DNA of 64,000 bases from Manis javanica (taxonomy: Eukaryota > Chordata > Mammalia > Pholidota > Manidae), in the NCBI RefSeq assembly GCF_040802235.1, contig NC_133158.1, forward strand, positions 154,950,401-155,014,400. The letters are read 5' to 3'. The translations under genes were made by a program, and so were the position numbers. The notes below the pieces were generated by a model. The model ran no database searches and was not told the origin of the DNA. It worked only from the letters and a program-made list of their open reading frames with translations. Shown piece after piece: positions 24,156 through 36,296 of the stretch (position 1 is the stretch's first letter; the number at the start of each line of letters is the position of its first letter).

Positions 24156-26405
24156 CCAGTAATGGAATGTTTTTGGTTAATTTTAGTGTCTGATACAGTG
24201 TAGTCACTTGTGGTTGTGTGGTACAGGCCTAGGGATGAATGGGAGCTAAAGTTTACTCTGAACTTCACTCACCAAACTGTATAATGAGTTAGAGCTCATG
24301 TGCACAGGAAAACCTTTTTCTGATTGCACAAAGGGTCCATTTAATTTGGAGGAATTCTGGACTAATCATTTAATTTGTACTGGATACTCTTTGGGCTTGA
24401 GGCAAACCTGTTATTTCTGTGCATTCACAGATTTAAGATTTGTGCTTTTAGCTTATTGCCTGAAACTCAGAAAAATTCATAACAGAAAGAAATTTTACTG
24501 AGATACAATTGAGGTATTCTGGTTAGGATATGTAGTTGATTCATGTACTTGTTAACAAGGCTTTTTTCCTTCCCGGAGAGTAACCTTCCCAGTAAGATTA
24601 TAACCAGAGCCATATTTAGTCATTCATGGGTTTCACATTAATGTCAAGGATGGCAGCGGTCTGTTATATTTTTTCTTTAGTTTCTATGGATGAAGTTTTA
24701 AATCTTTTTTAATATTTTATGTTTAACATAAAAAATATTCATGGTAACTGCAGATTAAGTTGCATATTAACTAACTGGATGAGGGTGGTTTTTGAAACAA
24801 ATTCCCAAATTATTATTATTTGGTTATAGTATTAGTAAGGAAGAGTTCATTAATATCAGAGTAAATAGTGTTATAAAGTTGATCAGAGACTAAAACTCTT
24901 TAGCAGTTAACAGTTTTAAAAACTTGTAGAATGTTGTAGCAGTTTCATAGTAAGTTGACTGCTTTTCATTGACCATTTCAAGCTTTCTGATGTTTCTAAC
25001 TTTAAAATGAAAGCCAGGTCCCAGAAAAATAAGATTTGGGCTTAATCAAAAAAATGTACTCATGAAAATCTTGCCTTTTTATGTAGTGTTGTATAAAAGT
25101 TAAGGTGTGTTTTGATGTTCCATTACAAAAATTCGATAAAGGTACTTGCTGCTTCTGTCACTACATGGGAAAGTGAGAGCTGCCAGGTTGATATTATCAT
25201 GAGATACATTTGAATCCTGGTAGTCATAGTAGATGTATGTTGCCAGTTTACCATAAGGTTCCCAGACAAATACAGGCAATAGAAAGAAATACTTTACTCA
25301 GACTTTTAGCTAATGGTTTCAGAACATGTCCAATTGTGAAATACAAAATATCCACAAGACACTATGCCAGTTTTAGAAATTCATACGTATGTCCTTAAAT
25401 CTAACTTCTATGCCAAAAAATAACCCAAAACTCAAATTACAGCAAGTCAATAGTAAAATCTCTTTTCTCTCTAAATCTCAAGGGGACTTGCAAACTTTCA
25501 AGGGAAAGAAGTCACTGTAGCCTAAGTGTATATCATACTATAAACTTGTCATCTACATATGCATGTATGATGTTGTTTTCATGTGGTCCTTTGCTGTATA
25601 AATGTACCTTTTCCCCAGACATCCTGTTTTCAGCATAATCATCTCATATTTAAAATTTAACAGTCCTTACCCTGACAGTCATATTATTTCAAAACTACTC
25701 CTCTTTCTAGACTGAAGAAATATCTTTTTGCTTATTCTTCCCTTTTCATTGTTTTATTCTTCAACTTCAAACAGTCCCTGTGATAATGCCTGTGTTAATT
25801 AGCTAATGTTACCTTTCTAGTTCAGTTTTGCAGTCAAACTGGTTTCAAATATAGATTTAAAAAAAATGCATCACTGAAGTCTTAAGTGATTTTTTAGGAC
25901 TTTTGATTACTCCTGAAATCTTTGTACTTTTATTTAATGAATGGAGGAAAGTGAAGAACCAAAGACCAATAAAAGGGTAGAAAACTTTTTTATAAATGGA
26001 CTCAATTATGTCTTTTCTGATGTAAAGTAAGTCACTTAAGAGGTTGTGTGAATGTATAAACTTTTCCCCTGTTAAGCAGACATAGATTGACTTTGAAGAT
26101 TGGGGTGGTGGTGGTGGAGATATTGATTAATCAACAGTCACTTGTACTGTGTGTGCTTTCTATGTATCAGTCCCTGTATTAGATATTAGAAATAGTGGTG
26201 TGAATTGGGTGGGACAGGGCAGATACTTCTGTCATAGTGGTTGCGGTGTCGGGGTAGGTAGATTTTTTTTTTCCCCAGAGACTTTATAATACCACTATCT
26301 GAATTTAGTCAGTAAAAGGTCAATGAATCATTCTGAAATGAAAAGACTTACATGCAGAATACTCATAGATCAGGGTGGTAATCAAGTGATTCATGTTCTT
26401 CCTAG
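24156..26405. other. HLTF intron, no gene seen
   Basis: This AT-rich intronic DNA has no credible exon. Short open frames near 24.3 and 25.2 kb lack any recognisable domain or splice signal context. Confidence 0.55.
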
Positions 26406-26486
26406 GCCTGGAATCCAGCTGCTGAAGATCAGTGCTTTGACAGATGCCATAGACTTGGCCAGAAGCAAGAAGTTATCATCACAAAA
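26406..26486 (+). CDS. HLTF: HLTF exon K (motif VI)
   Basis: An 81-nt phase-0 exon of 27 codons begins AWNPAAEDQCFDRCHRLGQK. The Q-x-x-D-R-x-x-R-x-G-Q pattern is the motif VI arginine-finger signature, here with Cys-His in the variable positions. The donor is GTGAGT. Confidence 0.98.
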
Positions 26487-26799
26487 GTGAGTTTTAGGCT
26501 ATTTTAAAATTAGGTTGATGAGATTTTTTAAATTATGCAAACGATGATTGTTATAAAAGAAATAGAATAATGCAGAGTGAAATATGGGAACCACCTTCTC
26601 TCTAGAGGGAACCACTCTTAGTAGTTAAGCATCTGATACTCAGAATCCCATTCTCTATGTTTGCATACATTCATATATATGTATACCTATCTCCTTTTAA
26701 GATTTCTTTTAAGGTGGATGGGATCATACTTTATTCTACAGTGTAGATCCCCCCCCTCCCTTAACAGTATATATTGGACACTAAATACATTTATATTAA

Positions 26800-27175
26800 A
26801 CCTATTTTTTTGAACATGGTAAAATACACATAATATTTACCATTTTAACTGTGTACAGTGGTATTAAGTACATTAATGTTGTACAATCATCACAGCCATC
26901 TACCTCTAGAACTTTTTCATCTCAAACTGTCTACCCACTGAACAATAACTCACCATTCTTACCCCTCCAGCTCCTGACCACCACTCTTCTACTTATTCTC
27001 TTGTTAATTAGACTCTCTAATTAATTCTACTTATTAATTAGACTACTCTACAAACCCATTCTTTTTAACATCTCCATATAGATACATCATAATTTAACCA
27101 GGCCCAATGTTTTGCTAATGAACAGTGCTACAAATGAGCACTACTTGTATCTTTGTGTATATATATAAATATTTC
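26800..27175 (-). repeat. Old L1 3'-end fragment
   Basis: Plus-strand landmarks GGTAAAATACACATAATAT, TTTACCATTTTAACTGTGT, ATCTACCTCTAGAACTTTTT and the CCCACTGAACAATAACTCACC segment match the recalled reverse complement of old L1 3' regions. Confidence 0.6.
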
Positions 27176-27339
27176 TTCAGGATAGGTTAAGAAAATGAGA
27201 ATTCTAGATTTAGAACTCTTCTTAGATAACTGACAAGTTGTTTAAAAAGGCTTTATGATATATGAGAATGATGTAAATTTATGCTTATGTAATGGTAAAA
27301 AAAGTGCCCTTCTAATTTGCATTTACCTAAGACCTTGAG

Positions 27340-28240
27340 CAAATTTCATAATATATTTTTCTGTGAATTGCTTGTTTTTATATTTCTTTATTTTAAAATG
27401 TTTTGTTAGGTTTACTGGAAATGGTTTATGTCCAGGTTCTTGTATATCTTTGAACTTTGTGTTTTTGTCATAAAAAATTTAAAGTTTTTATTACTTAAAA
27501 CACATCAGTCTTTTAGTATCTTTTGGATTTTAGGGTCTTTAGAACAGGCTTTATCTTTAAATTTAAAAAATGAGTCTCCTATATTTACTTATGATTCTTT
27601 TGAAGTATTTTGTTTTTTGTTTATAATTAATGATATAGTTCTAACTTTATTCTTTTTTCAAATGAAGAATCACTTTTTGTACAAGTCCATCCATTTTCTT
27701 TACTGACTTGAACTTTGAATTTAGGTCACCATATTCCATTTAAGAACTCTTGTTTGGGGTTTATTGAATTTAATTTGAGGATTGTCTTCTTTACAAATGT
27801 GTTTTCATACAGAAACTTAGTATCTCTTTTTACTTATTTGGGTCTTTATTTCAGTAAAGTTTTATAATACAACTTCAGATATTACAGTAACTGGGACTTC
27901 TTATATAATATTGAATAGTAATAGTTATTCTTGCTGGTTCTTTAAAACACAGTAACTGTATTTTACCTTAAGTGTGTTGTTCTTGGTAAGGTTCTAGTAG
28001 GTACCCTTAATTTATATCTAGGTTAATGAGGATTTTTTTAATCAAAGTTTTTATTAGGAGTAAATGTTTTGTCAAATGCTTCTTAAGCATCTGTTAAGAT
28101 TATCACCTTTTTTTCCTCTTTAATTTTTTAATGTTATGAATTTATACCAGATAAGTGCTCATTCTTGAATTTCTGGGACAATCTCAGGTGGCTTTTTGAA
28201 TATAATGGCTAAATTTATTTTGCTAATATTCTAGTTACAG
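27340..28240 (-). repeat. Possible ancient L1 ORF2 remnant
   Basis: The segment from about 27,900 to 28,230 (GTCAAATGCTTCTTAAGCATC, then TCATTCTTGAATTTCTGGGA, then TTTGCTAATATT) follows the order of reverse-oriented L1 ORF2 but is strongly diverged. The flanking T-rich DNA is probably part of the same copy. Confidence 0.45.
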
Positions 28241-28603
28241 CGTTGCCTAAAATTCACTCTTTTTGGTGATGCTTATATCTAATAATGAAGTTATGTGATA
28301 GAACTTATGTCCTTATGGCCATATTCTTTATACAAGAAAACTGTATTGAGTGAAAAGGGAAAGCAATGCTTATCTTTAGTTAATCATGTTCTAAATATTC
28401 TGTGAATTGAGAAAAAAGAGACAGCCAATATCTAATGGATTACTGGCCATTTTTGAAAGCTAAATAACATTGAAAGCTACATAATACTGTGGAAGCAGAT
28501 TCCTTTATAATTGATTGACATTTGCATCATCTCAAGTTATTTTTTTTCAAGAATTTAAGTATCAGCCTAAAAAGTATTGTGACCTTTTTTTTTCTTTTTC
28601 AAG

Positions 28604-28756
28604 TTTATTGTGAAGGATTCTGTTGAAGAAAATATGCTGAAAATACAAAACACAAAGAGAGAACTTGCAGCAGGAGCCTTTGGAACTAAGAAAACAAATG
28701 CTAATGAGAATAAACAAGCTAAAATTAATGAAATCAGAACTTTAATTGATTTATAA
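28604..28756 (+). CDS. HLTF: HLTF terminal coding exon L
   Basis: The last exon starts after TTTTTCAAG. It encodes FIVKDSVEENMLKIQ, the lysine-rich tail containing AAGAFGTKK, and the C-terminus INEIRTLIDL followed by TAA at 28754-28756. This C-terminus matches the human protein as I recall it, so the gene is complete at its 3' end. Confidence 0.98.
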   Translation, partial: FIVKDSVEENMLKIQNTKRELAAGAFGTKKTNANENKQAKINEIRTLIDL

Positions 28757-30875
28757 TTTGTGGGATTTTGGTAAGGTCAGTTTGATCAGATATATACAAA
28801 AGTTTTGGAAATGAGAAAAATACAGTTTTAGAAATGAGACCTAGAGAGTATGTCTTCTTAAAGGGGCATATCATTTTATATTAGTGAGGAAGTATTACTG
28901 ATACATAATCTCTTCTATATATAAACCTATTTTTAACAATATTTCAAATAGCAATAAGTTCTGTTATATACTGTGGCCTAAAATAATTTTTGGGGAAAAA
29001 GAAGTTACTTTGTTATTCAGCTTTTCATAGTATCTATGCTGAGTATTTTCATAAATCTTCAAGTACTCAGCTTTTTCATATTTCAAGTAAGGTCAAACCT
29101 TTTATACTTTTGACCAAATGAAAGAGTTATTTTCTATGTTGGACACATTGGTTATTCACTAAAGCTTCCCATTTTTGATGTAATAGATTCAGGGTCCTTG
29201 TAAACAATTAATATATACAGACTATCTGAGAGATTGATTTTATTGGGCTTTCAAAAAGCATATTTGCATTCCAGAACCAAACCTTAAATTAGAGACCAAA
29301 GTCCAGGTTAGTAAGTTACTTGTAGTTTTTTTTTTTAAGTAGTTTCATTGAGATAATTCATCTAAGTGACCTGCAATTTTATGTTCATGAAAAAAATTAG
29401 GGACTGTGTTACAGCACTATTTCTCTCCATTTCAGTCAGGTGGTACTATTATTCACTGTTTAAATATAACTGGATGTGTTTGTATGTAAATACAGTCTGG
29501 GGGGTGAGAGAACCAGTTCTACCCAGTTTGATTTGAATATTTAAATTATGGAATTGCTGAATAGATATTTCTATATATAGATAATTTTTATTTATGTAGC
29601 TTTTTTTTGAAATAACTTTATAATAATTTTTATAATTCAGAAGACTACTAAATGTGAGAGGCGTGATATCTGGATGGAAGTTGGGCTGGATGACCTCCAA
29701 AATCGCTTCAACTTTTAAAGACATCTTAATCCAGAGTGGAAAAATTTCTTTGTTACTGTGTTTAGAATCAGAATTTGATTTTGGAACTTCAGTAATTCAT
29801 CCTTACATTTATCTCTAGAATTAGCCATCTTTCTTACTTTTTTGTTAATAATCAAACTCACAATAATTGCCACAACATTCTAAATGACTCTTTGAGTCAC
29901 ATTTAAAACAAATAAGCTATAAATCTAGCAGTCAGGTTAGGTACACAGTGGTGTTTTTTCCTTAAGGGAAACTTTAGTCCAAAGAAAGAAGAGATTAATT
30001 ACTGTAACATGAGAAGCTTCATGTTTGATGATACAGACTTGAGAACACCTTATATTTTACTCACAGTGTTAGAAGTTGCTTGACTGAAAGGTAAGAGGAA
30101 TTTGGAGGTAGTGTTGTGTTCTAGGGCACCCATCTAAGGTATGTGCTAAATCTGTCAATAGCTAAGTTCTCTCTTCCCTGTGCCCTGTCTCTGGCTCCAA
30201 GGGAACAGTGGATTAGACAGTCTTTCTAGTCCCTTTTTTCTTTGGCAGCAGGTAAGGAGGAAGGGCACCCAGGCATTCTTGCTTGGGTAAGAGTGGAGTA
30301 ATATGTTGGGGTTGGTCCACTAGCATTAGGAGCAATAGGGAGTTCTTTACTTTGTAGGACTATCATTACACAGAAAGAAAGCAGGTTGATCCAGATCTTA
30401 TAAAGTAGTGTGTGGATTCTCTGTCTGCCAACATTCCAGTGAGATTAAGAATAGAGTTTTCAGCAAAAAGAAAAATCCCCAAAACCCACCACCAGTCTAC
30501 TCTTCTCACAAAGGCAAAGCCGTGCAAACTCAGTGAGGACTGCTTGCTTCTTTACCCATTTACAAACTTTTGCTTTTTAAACAGTCATAATGATAAATTT
30601 GGCAAGTTGTTTAATAAAAAATACCTTTGTTTATGTACAGTTCTACTAAATGTTGTTAAATAAAAATCACATTTCATCCTAAGAAAATATGTAAACCACT
30701 GGAATGAGAAGTTTGCATTATGCTATGCTGTTAATTCTGTCTCATTATTATGTAGAGTAGCTTTAGAACTATCTTCAAGACATTGTATTCCCACTTGTGG
30801 TTCATGCTGAATTTTGTGCTTCAAAACTGTATTTTAAATTTAAAATCAATAAAACTTTCAAACATGTATTTGCTT
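28757..30875 (+). other. HLTF: HLTF 3' UTR
   Basis: About 2.1 kb of AT-rich sequence without a long frame follows the stop codon. Its length fits the recalled size of the human transcript. Candidate poly(A) signals occur near 30,612 and 30,660 and at 30848-30853. The last is the most likely because the sequence turns non-descript just after it. The ERV-B insertion starts at 30,933, outside the transcript if the last signal is used. Confidence 0.75.
30848..30853 (+). terminator. HLTF: Likely HLTF poly(A) signal AATAAA
   Basis: A canonical AATAAA is followed within 30 nt by the TGTATTTGCTTCC stretch. Cleavage is therefore expected near 30,865-30,880. Confidence 0.65.
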
Positions 30876-30927
30876 CCTCCGTGCCATAATTTGACTTTTC
30901 TTCATAAAGATTTAATCTTTCATAAAT

Positions 30928-30932
30928 CTCAC
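30928..30932. repeat. ERV-B target-site duplication, left
   Basis: CTCAC directly precedes the left LTR and recurs at 36297-36301 directly after the right LTR, as expected for a retroviral integration. Confidence 0.8.
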
Positions 30933-31383
30933 TGAAAGGGTATCTTGCCGCGACCCTCCTTACACAGGAGGGCTCAGAGACACAGGCCCATGCAAGAGAT
31001 TTTATTATCTGAAGGAGAGAGTGGCTGTGGGGAGAGGGAGAGGGAGAGAGCAGTGGGACAGAGAGAGCAGAGAGATGGGGGGGAGAGAGAGACACACACA
31101 CAGAGACACAGAGAGAGCAGCAGAGAGACAGCGAGAGCAGCGAGTGAAAGAGACAGAGCAGCGAGTGAAAGAGCAGCAAGTGAGAGAGCAGCGAGTGAGA
31201 GATGCAGAGAGACAAGAGAGGGCAGCAGCGTGGTGCCTTTTATTGTGGATCCGCTGGGCCTGCTGCTTTGGGGGAGGGTCGGGATGTTTAGAGATAAGGC
31301 GGGGTAAACCCAGGCATAATTCTCACCGGCTTATGTGCTTGGGACCATGGGGCAAATGGAGGATAAATTACTATATTCTTACA
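30933..31383 (-). repeat. ERV-B 3' LTR
   Basis: This LTR of about 451 bp starts TGAAAGGG and ends CTTACA on the + strand, so on its own (-) strand it is TG...CA. It pairs with 35832-36296. An AATAAA on the - strand lies at 31006-31001. The middle is a purine-rich (GA)n tract on the + strand, CT-rich in the sense direction. It ends about 80 bp from the HLTF poly(A) signal, with its promoter pointing into the HLTF 3' UTR. Confidence 0.9.
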
Positions 31384-32459
31384 TTCCTCCCTTTTCTGTT
31401 TTATAAGTGGTAGAGGATTTGGGAAGGGGTGCAGGTCAGTCTTCAGTAACTGCTTCCTGCTGATAAGGGGCAATGAAGTTCATTTTTATATTGATGGGGG
31501 GCGGTCCTCAGATGAGCCCTTGGTCTGTAGTGCTGATGGCATTTTCCAGGTTCAATAAGGATCATCGTCTTTGGAGAAGGGTTGGTAATCCTGTAATATA
31601 AGCTGGTTAAAGGTTTGGTTAGAAATTTTTTGTATTTGGGCTGATTGCTGTATTTACATAGGGTGGCTGAATTAATATCATTTCTTGGGACATATGTGTA
31701 GGCAGAAAAGCAACCTGTAGGGCAAAGGGAATCCTTGATGGTGCAATTTTTTGGACAGTCTGAAAGAGAAGAAAGGGCTGGCATTGGGAAGATAGGTCTG
31801 GTGAGAGAGTAAGTGTTGAGACCAGGGTTAATAATCCTGAAGCATGACGCATGGCGGTTGTAAGGGAGGTCTTAGGACTCTGTGCTGGCAGAAACTTCTT
31901 CAGTGATGAGTGGAAGTGGAGATGAGCAGCGCGAAATGCGGAGAGAGAGAGGTCCCGTCAGGGTGGAGTAGGAACCTGTGGGAGATTTGGTGGGAGGGGA
32001 ATAAACTGTGACAAATGGCTTAAGGTGGGAGTTGTGTATCTAATGGGGAAGACTGGAGTTTAACTGCAGTTGGCATGGAAAGGATTACTGTGTATGGTGT
32101 TTGCCATTTGGGAGTTAGCGATGGTGTTGCTTGGTGTTTGGAATGGGCATGGTTTGGAGAAGTTCTTTCCTGTGTATGGTAATGGCCTTGTAGCACGGGA
32201 GAGCTGAACTCCCAGGTATGTGACCTAAGCGGCAGACAGCTGAACTTTGGAGGGTGAAACTCGATAGCTGTGTTCTGAGAGAAAGTTTAAAAGGAGAATA
32301 GTATCCTGTTGAGACGTTTGTAGGGAGGGACTGCACAGGAGATCATCTACATATTGAAGATGGGTGGAGCTCGAGAGTAAGGGATCTGAGGTCATGTTAG
32401 AGCCTGTCCAAAAAGGTGGGGACTATCCCTAAAGCCTTGGGGAAGGACTTGTTAAGTGG
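31384..32459 (-). pseudogene. ERV-B pol-env remnant
   Basis: Reading the - strand from 32,459 down there is an RT segment with LPQGFRD-like and YVDDLL motifs (about 32,450-32,340), interrupted by stops. A sudden junction follows near 32,150, where the RT gives way to an integrase C-terminal TPTAVK-type segment. The start of an env-like frame is at 31852 with a hydrophobic leader, running into the 3' LTR after about 460 nt. RNase H, most of integrase and most of env, including the whole TM region, are missing. It cannot make functional products. Confidence 0.7.
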
Positions 32460-34800
32460 TCTCTGAATATTAAAAATTAACTTAACATAAGGAATTTCCT
32501 GCCTTGATTTTTCTTTGGGATACCGGTGTCTTGGTCTGGGAGCACATCAAAAGGCTGCCTGCTCAGCTCCCAACGTGGGTTGAGGTATTGTCTATTTGCT
32601 AAAGAATCCTGCCTTTTACTATGACATCTACAGCTGGGTCTGCATGCTAAGTTAGTTGCTCAGTTTGCAAAATTACCTCCTCAGATCTGAAGGAGGAAAG
32701 ACAGCACATAGGCCTGGGCCTTTTAGTATGCTAATGTGAATCTTATACACCATTACAAATGATCAACATAATAAAACATGTGCTACTCTTCTTTATCTGG
32801 GGAACATTAACTGATCTCACTGAAGAATGATTCTAGAGCTTAATGTTCAACATAGTTTTAGTAGGGGGGATTCCTAGCATGAAGTTTTACAATGCTCTGA
32901 CTGCAAATATCCTGCCTTGCTTTCTCCAGAGGCTCTCACCTTATTTTGTCTAAGCCTATGGTCCCTGTCTCATTCACCCCTCTTCAGATAGAGACCCTAG
33001 CTGCTGCTAGGGAAAAGGGACGATGACCGCTCTGGCTGCTTCATGCTGAGAGGGGAGGCAGTAAGGGGTGCAGCTAGGTCTCCATCACTGGTCAGTTGAG
33101 AAGGCCTCGGAAGGTTGGCACTTCTATTCCGGGTTTCATTTCTATTACTATTTGCAGTTTTGTGGCTTTTAGGCAAGATAGAACAAATTGTTATTAGGTT
33201 AAGTAGCAACATCTGGAGTTGGATTTTCCATTCTGGAAGGACAAACTTGACGAGATTAAGAATGCATGGCTGAATATGAGAACTAGAAATATGAAGTCTA
33301 ATTGAGAATCATAGCCAGGTATCATGGGGAAACTAGAATGTTGGATTGAGTTTACATCTCAATGACTAGTATTAGGATTTAGTATAGATAAGACAGCATT
33401 ATTGAAACAATACTTTTCTCTGAAATCACCCTCATTTTTATTAGAAGTATCCAGATTAAGAAAATAATTAACAGTTGGCTTGATTATTTGCATAAGTGCA
33501 GCAAGAAGAGTAATTGATTACATGGGATCTTTTAAATGTGCTTTGCTGGAACTTTTTGCAAGGAATTTCAGATTGAACTTTTAAGGGCTACTTGAGGCCA
33601 GAAAGCCAAGCCAGACTTGCCACCAGCTTGTGCCTGCAGTACCTGTAGATTTGGGTGAATTCCTCTCTTCCTGAGGTTCCTGCACCTACCAGGAAGTGAC
33701 CTTCCTTACTCACCTGGTAAGGCTGCTGGGAACTCTGTAAGCAAGGTACCAGGCCAGTTCTTCTAAGGGGCTTTGTTGGCTTTATAAAGTTAATCTTAGT
33801 TCCTTAAAGGTGTCGGTTCATATCTGAGTTTACACACGTATCTCTCAGGTATGACGTTCCAGTCAAAGCCTTGGTAATAAAACCAGTGTTTTTAATTGGT
33901 CCTCTTACAAGGAAAGAAGATTCTTATTGAACTTATGCAAATAAACATACTGCTATGAAATATAAAAATAGTCACTGAGTTTTTAAATTCTGGAGGGATC
34001 AGGTAGAAAGATAAAGTTTCAATTCTGCTTATAAAGACAGTCATTTACTAAACTGTTGTCAGCTTAAGAGAAAAAGCTTAAAACACTTTATCAACAACAT
34101 TTGAAACAAAAAGCCACAAAATCATCTTCCTTAGTTTACTTAATCCTATGTAACTAATACCTGTTCTGCTGAAATTTAGTTTTTTACTAGTTTAGGAGTA
34201 ATAAAACAGTGACTATAGATGACAAAAGACTTACAAATGACAATGGTTAAAGATCTGACGAGAGCTTACTGTAAGACAGTTGTCATAGGGAAATTTGGAT
34301 ATTTTTGTAACACAAAACATTAAAGTTTAGCATCATTCTCTGTGATAGTGCTTTCCAGGTAATTAAGCAGTTAAATAAGCCAAATTAGCCAAATATTTTC
34401 TCTAATGAGAAAAAATTCCTCTGACATGTTCCAGGGGCCCACTGGAAAATATCAGAGTGAACTAGAGGTAAAAAGCACCTTTTTGAATTTGATTTTGGGA
34501 AGCTGTTAAAAGTTTTAAGGCACTTGCTTAAATAGTTACATTAGACAAAGCTAACACTTCACTTTAAGCATTTTTCTTTGAAAGATTTGACAGATAGCCA
34601 TCAACTTAAATGACTTTAGGTAAACTTAGGCAGCTGATAACCATAAGGACGCGTCTATTTCAGTTCAACTTAAATTAGCATTAATGCTTAATATCTTCTA
34701 TTAGAATTTTTCTGGAAGTTTCAGAATGCCCAATTTTTACAAGCGCTTGTCTTTAAATCAATTTTTATTAATACCATCCGGAGGTAGAAAAATGTTTTTC
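32460..34800. other. Unassigned AT-rich block inside ERV-B
   Basis: About 2.3 kb lies between the RT remnant and the gag remnant of ERV-B, where protease, capsid and nucleocapsid would be expected. It is AT-rich with no long frame. A short minus-strand frame at 33212-32997 has no domain that I recognise. I have a vague impression of similarity to non-coding interiors of other mammalian ERVs but cannot name a family. It may be a nested element or a recombinant segment. Confidence 0.5.
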
Positions 34801-34802
34801 AT

Positions 34803-35299
34803 TTACACACTTAGACACAAACATACAGATTGAGACGTAATGATACAGTGAGAGGACAGACAGAGCTCCTGGCATGAGCCAGGAGGGGACAAGAGAGCCC
34901 GTGGTGGTGCATTGTCTAAGAGTTTTATAGGCAGTTGAGGATATTTGGGAATGTGAAAAAAGCTTAGGGGTGTGGACTTTAAGGCAAGTAGTAGGTGTTT
35001 AAGATTGCAGGGGAGACAGAGAGCTTGGTTCGGAGGTAGGACAAAGCCTGGATATATGGGATCTCTTTCCATTTGCTCGTACGCTCACAGAAGTTGTATA
35101 AGTCGCAGAGAATTTTAGGATCTAAAGAGCCATTTGGGGGCCATTTAGACTGATTGCCCAAGGGATATTGTGGCCAGATCTCATTACAGTAGCGAACAAG
35201 CAGAATAGGTTTGAGGTCTGGAGTGAGGTGGAGGGGCTTTAGATTATCGAGTAAGCACCCTAGCGGTGAATCTGTGGCAACGGAGGGGCCAGATCCCAT
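34803..35299 (-). pseudogene. ERV-B gag N-terminal remnant
   Basis: The likely start is the minus-strand ATG at 35299-35297, giving MGSGPS with glycine 2 as a potential myristoylation site. The following matrix-like domain resembles the gag of ERV-A in the same window; shared landmarks are LTPD-KP-L and KWKEIPYI. The frame shifts near 35,000 and continues to about 34,803 as a proline-containing linker. Capsid and nucleocapsid are absent. Confidence 0.75.
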
Positions 35300-35811
35300 G
35301 GTGAGAACGAGACCGTTCAGAAGTCGCTGAGGCGTCCCTGAGCGATTGAGAAGGTCGCGGAGAAGACCAGGCACAGTTAGGGGGTCGTCACCACCTCTAA
35401 CTGTGGGGTCGAGGCAAAAACGCTGGGGAGGCTCGGTACCTGGTACCAGGAGTTTTCAAGTCGAGTAGATACGTAGATAAAGGGAGACTGGGCCTCAGTG
35501 GATGAGGATTCTCACCATGGGGAGGCAGAGAAGGGTCGACTACGGGGATCAACCGTGACTCTGAAAGTCATGGTTGGGGGTGCCCCTGTCCCAGAGGAGA
35601 CCTTGGGGGTGCTGGACACTCAACGGTCACTTCCCAGGTTCCAAAGGGACATTTAAGTCGACCATGAAGGGGAGACTCACCAAATCGAAGGCCGATGTTG
35701 GGTGAGATGAGCGACCGGAGAAATGGATGGTGAGCCTGTGGAGGAGGATCGGGCAGTGAGGGTTCCCAAAGCAATTCAGGTTCCCGGAGGCAAAGTCAAT
35801 GGGAGAGCCTC
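35300..35811 (-). other. ERV-B leader
   Basis: This untranslated leader lies between the primer binding site and the gag start. It has no convincing coding content. Confidence 0.6.
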
Positions 35812-35830
35812 ATCCGAAGTCACGGCACCA
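35812..35830 (-). promoter_or_regulatory. ERV-B primer binding site, tRNA-His-like
   Basis: One base past the 5' LTR the - strand reads TGGTGCCGTGACTTCGGAT. This matches the complement of the tRNA-His 3' end except for one extra T. A His primer is the HERV-H type. The extra base may be a mutation after insertion. Confidence 0.6.
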
Positions 35831-35831
35831 A

Positions 35832-36296
35832 TGAAAGGGTATCTCGCCGCGACCCTCCTTACCCAGAATGACTCAGGAGACACGGGCCCACGCAAGAGAT
35901 TTTATTATCTGAAGGAGAGAGTGGCTGCCCCAGAGGGGGGTGGGGAGAGAGAGAGGGAGAGGGAGAGAGCAGTGAGACAGAGAGAGCAGAGAGGGGGGGA
36001 GAGAGAGCGGAGAGAGAGCAGGGAGAGCAGAGAGACAGACAGAGACAGAGAGAGGGCAGCAGAGAGACAGAGACAGCAGCGAGAGAGACAGAGACAGAGA
36101 GACAGAGAGGGTAGCAGCATGGTGCCTTTTATTGTGGTGGATCCGCTCAGCCTGTTGCTTTGGGGGAGGGTTGGGATGTTTAGAGATAAGGCGGGGTAAA
36201 CCCAGTCAAGCCCCAGGCAAGCCCAGGCATAATTCTCACTGGCTTATGTGCTTGGGACCATGGGGCAAATGGAGGATAAATTACTATATTCTTACA
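35832..36296 (-). repeat. ERV-B 5' LTR
   Basis: This 465-bp partner of 30933-31383 has TG...CA ends and an adjacent primer site on the inner side, so it is the 5' LTR of a minus-strand provirus. The AATAAA (-) is at 35906-35901 and a TATA-like AATAAAAGG (-) is near 36,133-36,124. The (GA)n tract and a tandem GCCCAGGCA-like duplication near 36,210 account for much of the difference from the 3' LTR. Confidence 0.9.

Larger units (their letters stand above)
116..30875 (+). other. HLTF: HLTF gene, 3' half (helicase-like transcription factor)
   Basis: HLTF is a nuclear SNF2-family ATP-dependent DNA translocase with a RING-type E3 ubiquitin ligase domain, related to yeast Rad5. It acts in PCNA polyubiquitination and replication-fork remodelling. 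The 12 exons seen here join in phase to about 551 codons. This corresponds to about residues 459-1009 if the protein is as long as the human one (1009 aa). Visible in order are helicase motifs Ia and Ib, the DEGH box (motif II), motif III, a C3HC4 RING inserted between the two helicase lobes, then motifs IV, V and VI. The N-terminal HIRAN domain and the Walker A motif lie upstream of the window. All introns are GT-AG and the reading frame is unbroken, so the gene looks functional. The family name rests on recalled similarity to the human protein. Confidence 0.97.

Noticed and set aside
30945..31413. Arg/Glu-rich open frames in the left LTR, and similar ones at 35723-36199
   Set aside because: They are translations of the GA-rich simple repeat in the ERV-B LTRs, with no start context or conservation between the two LTRs.
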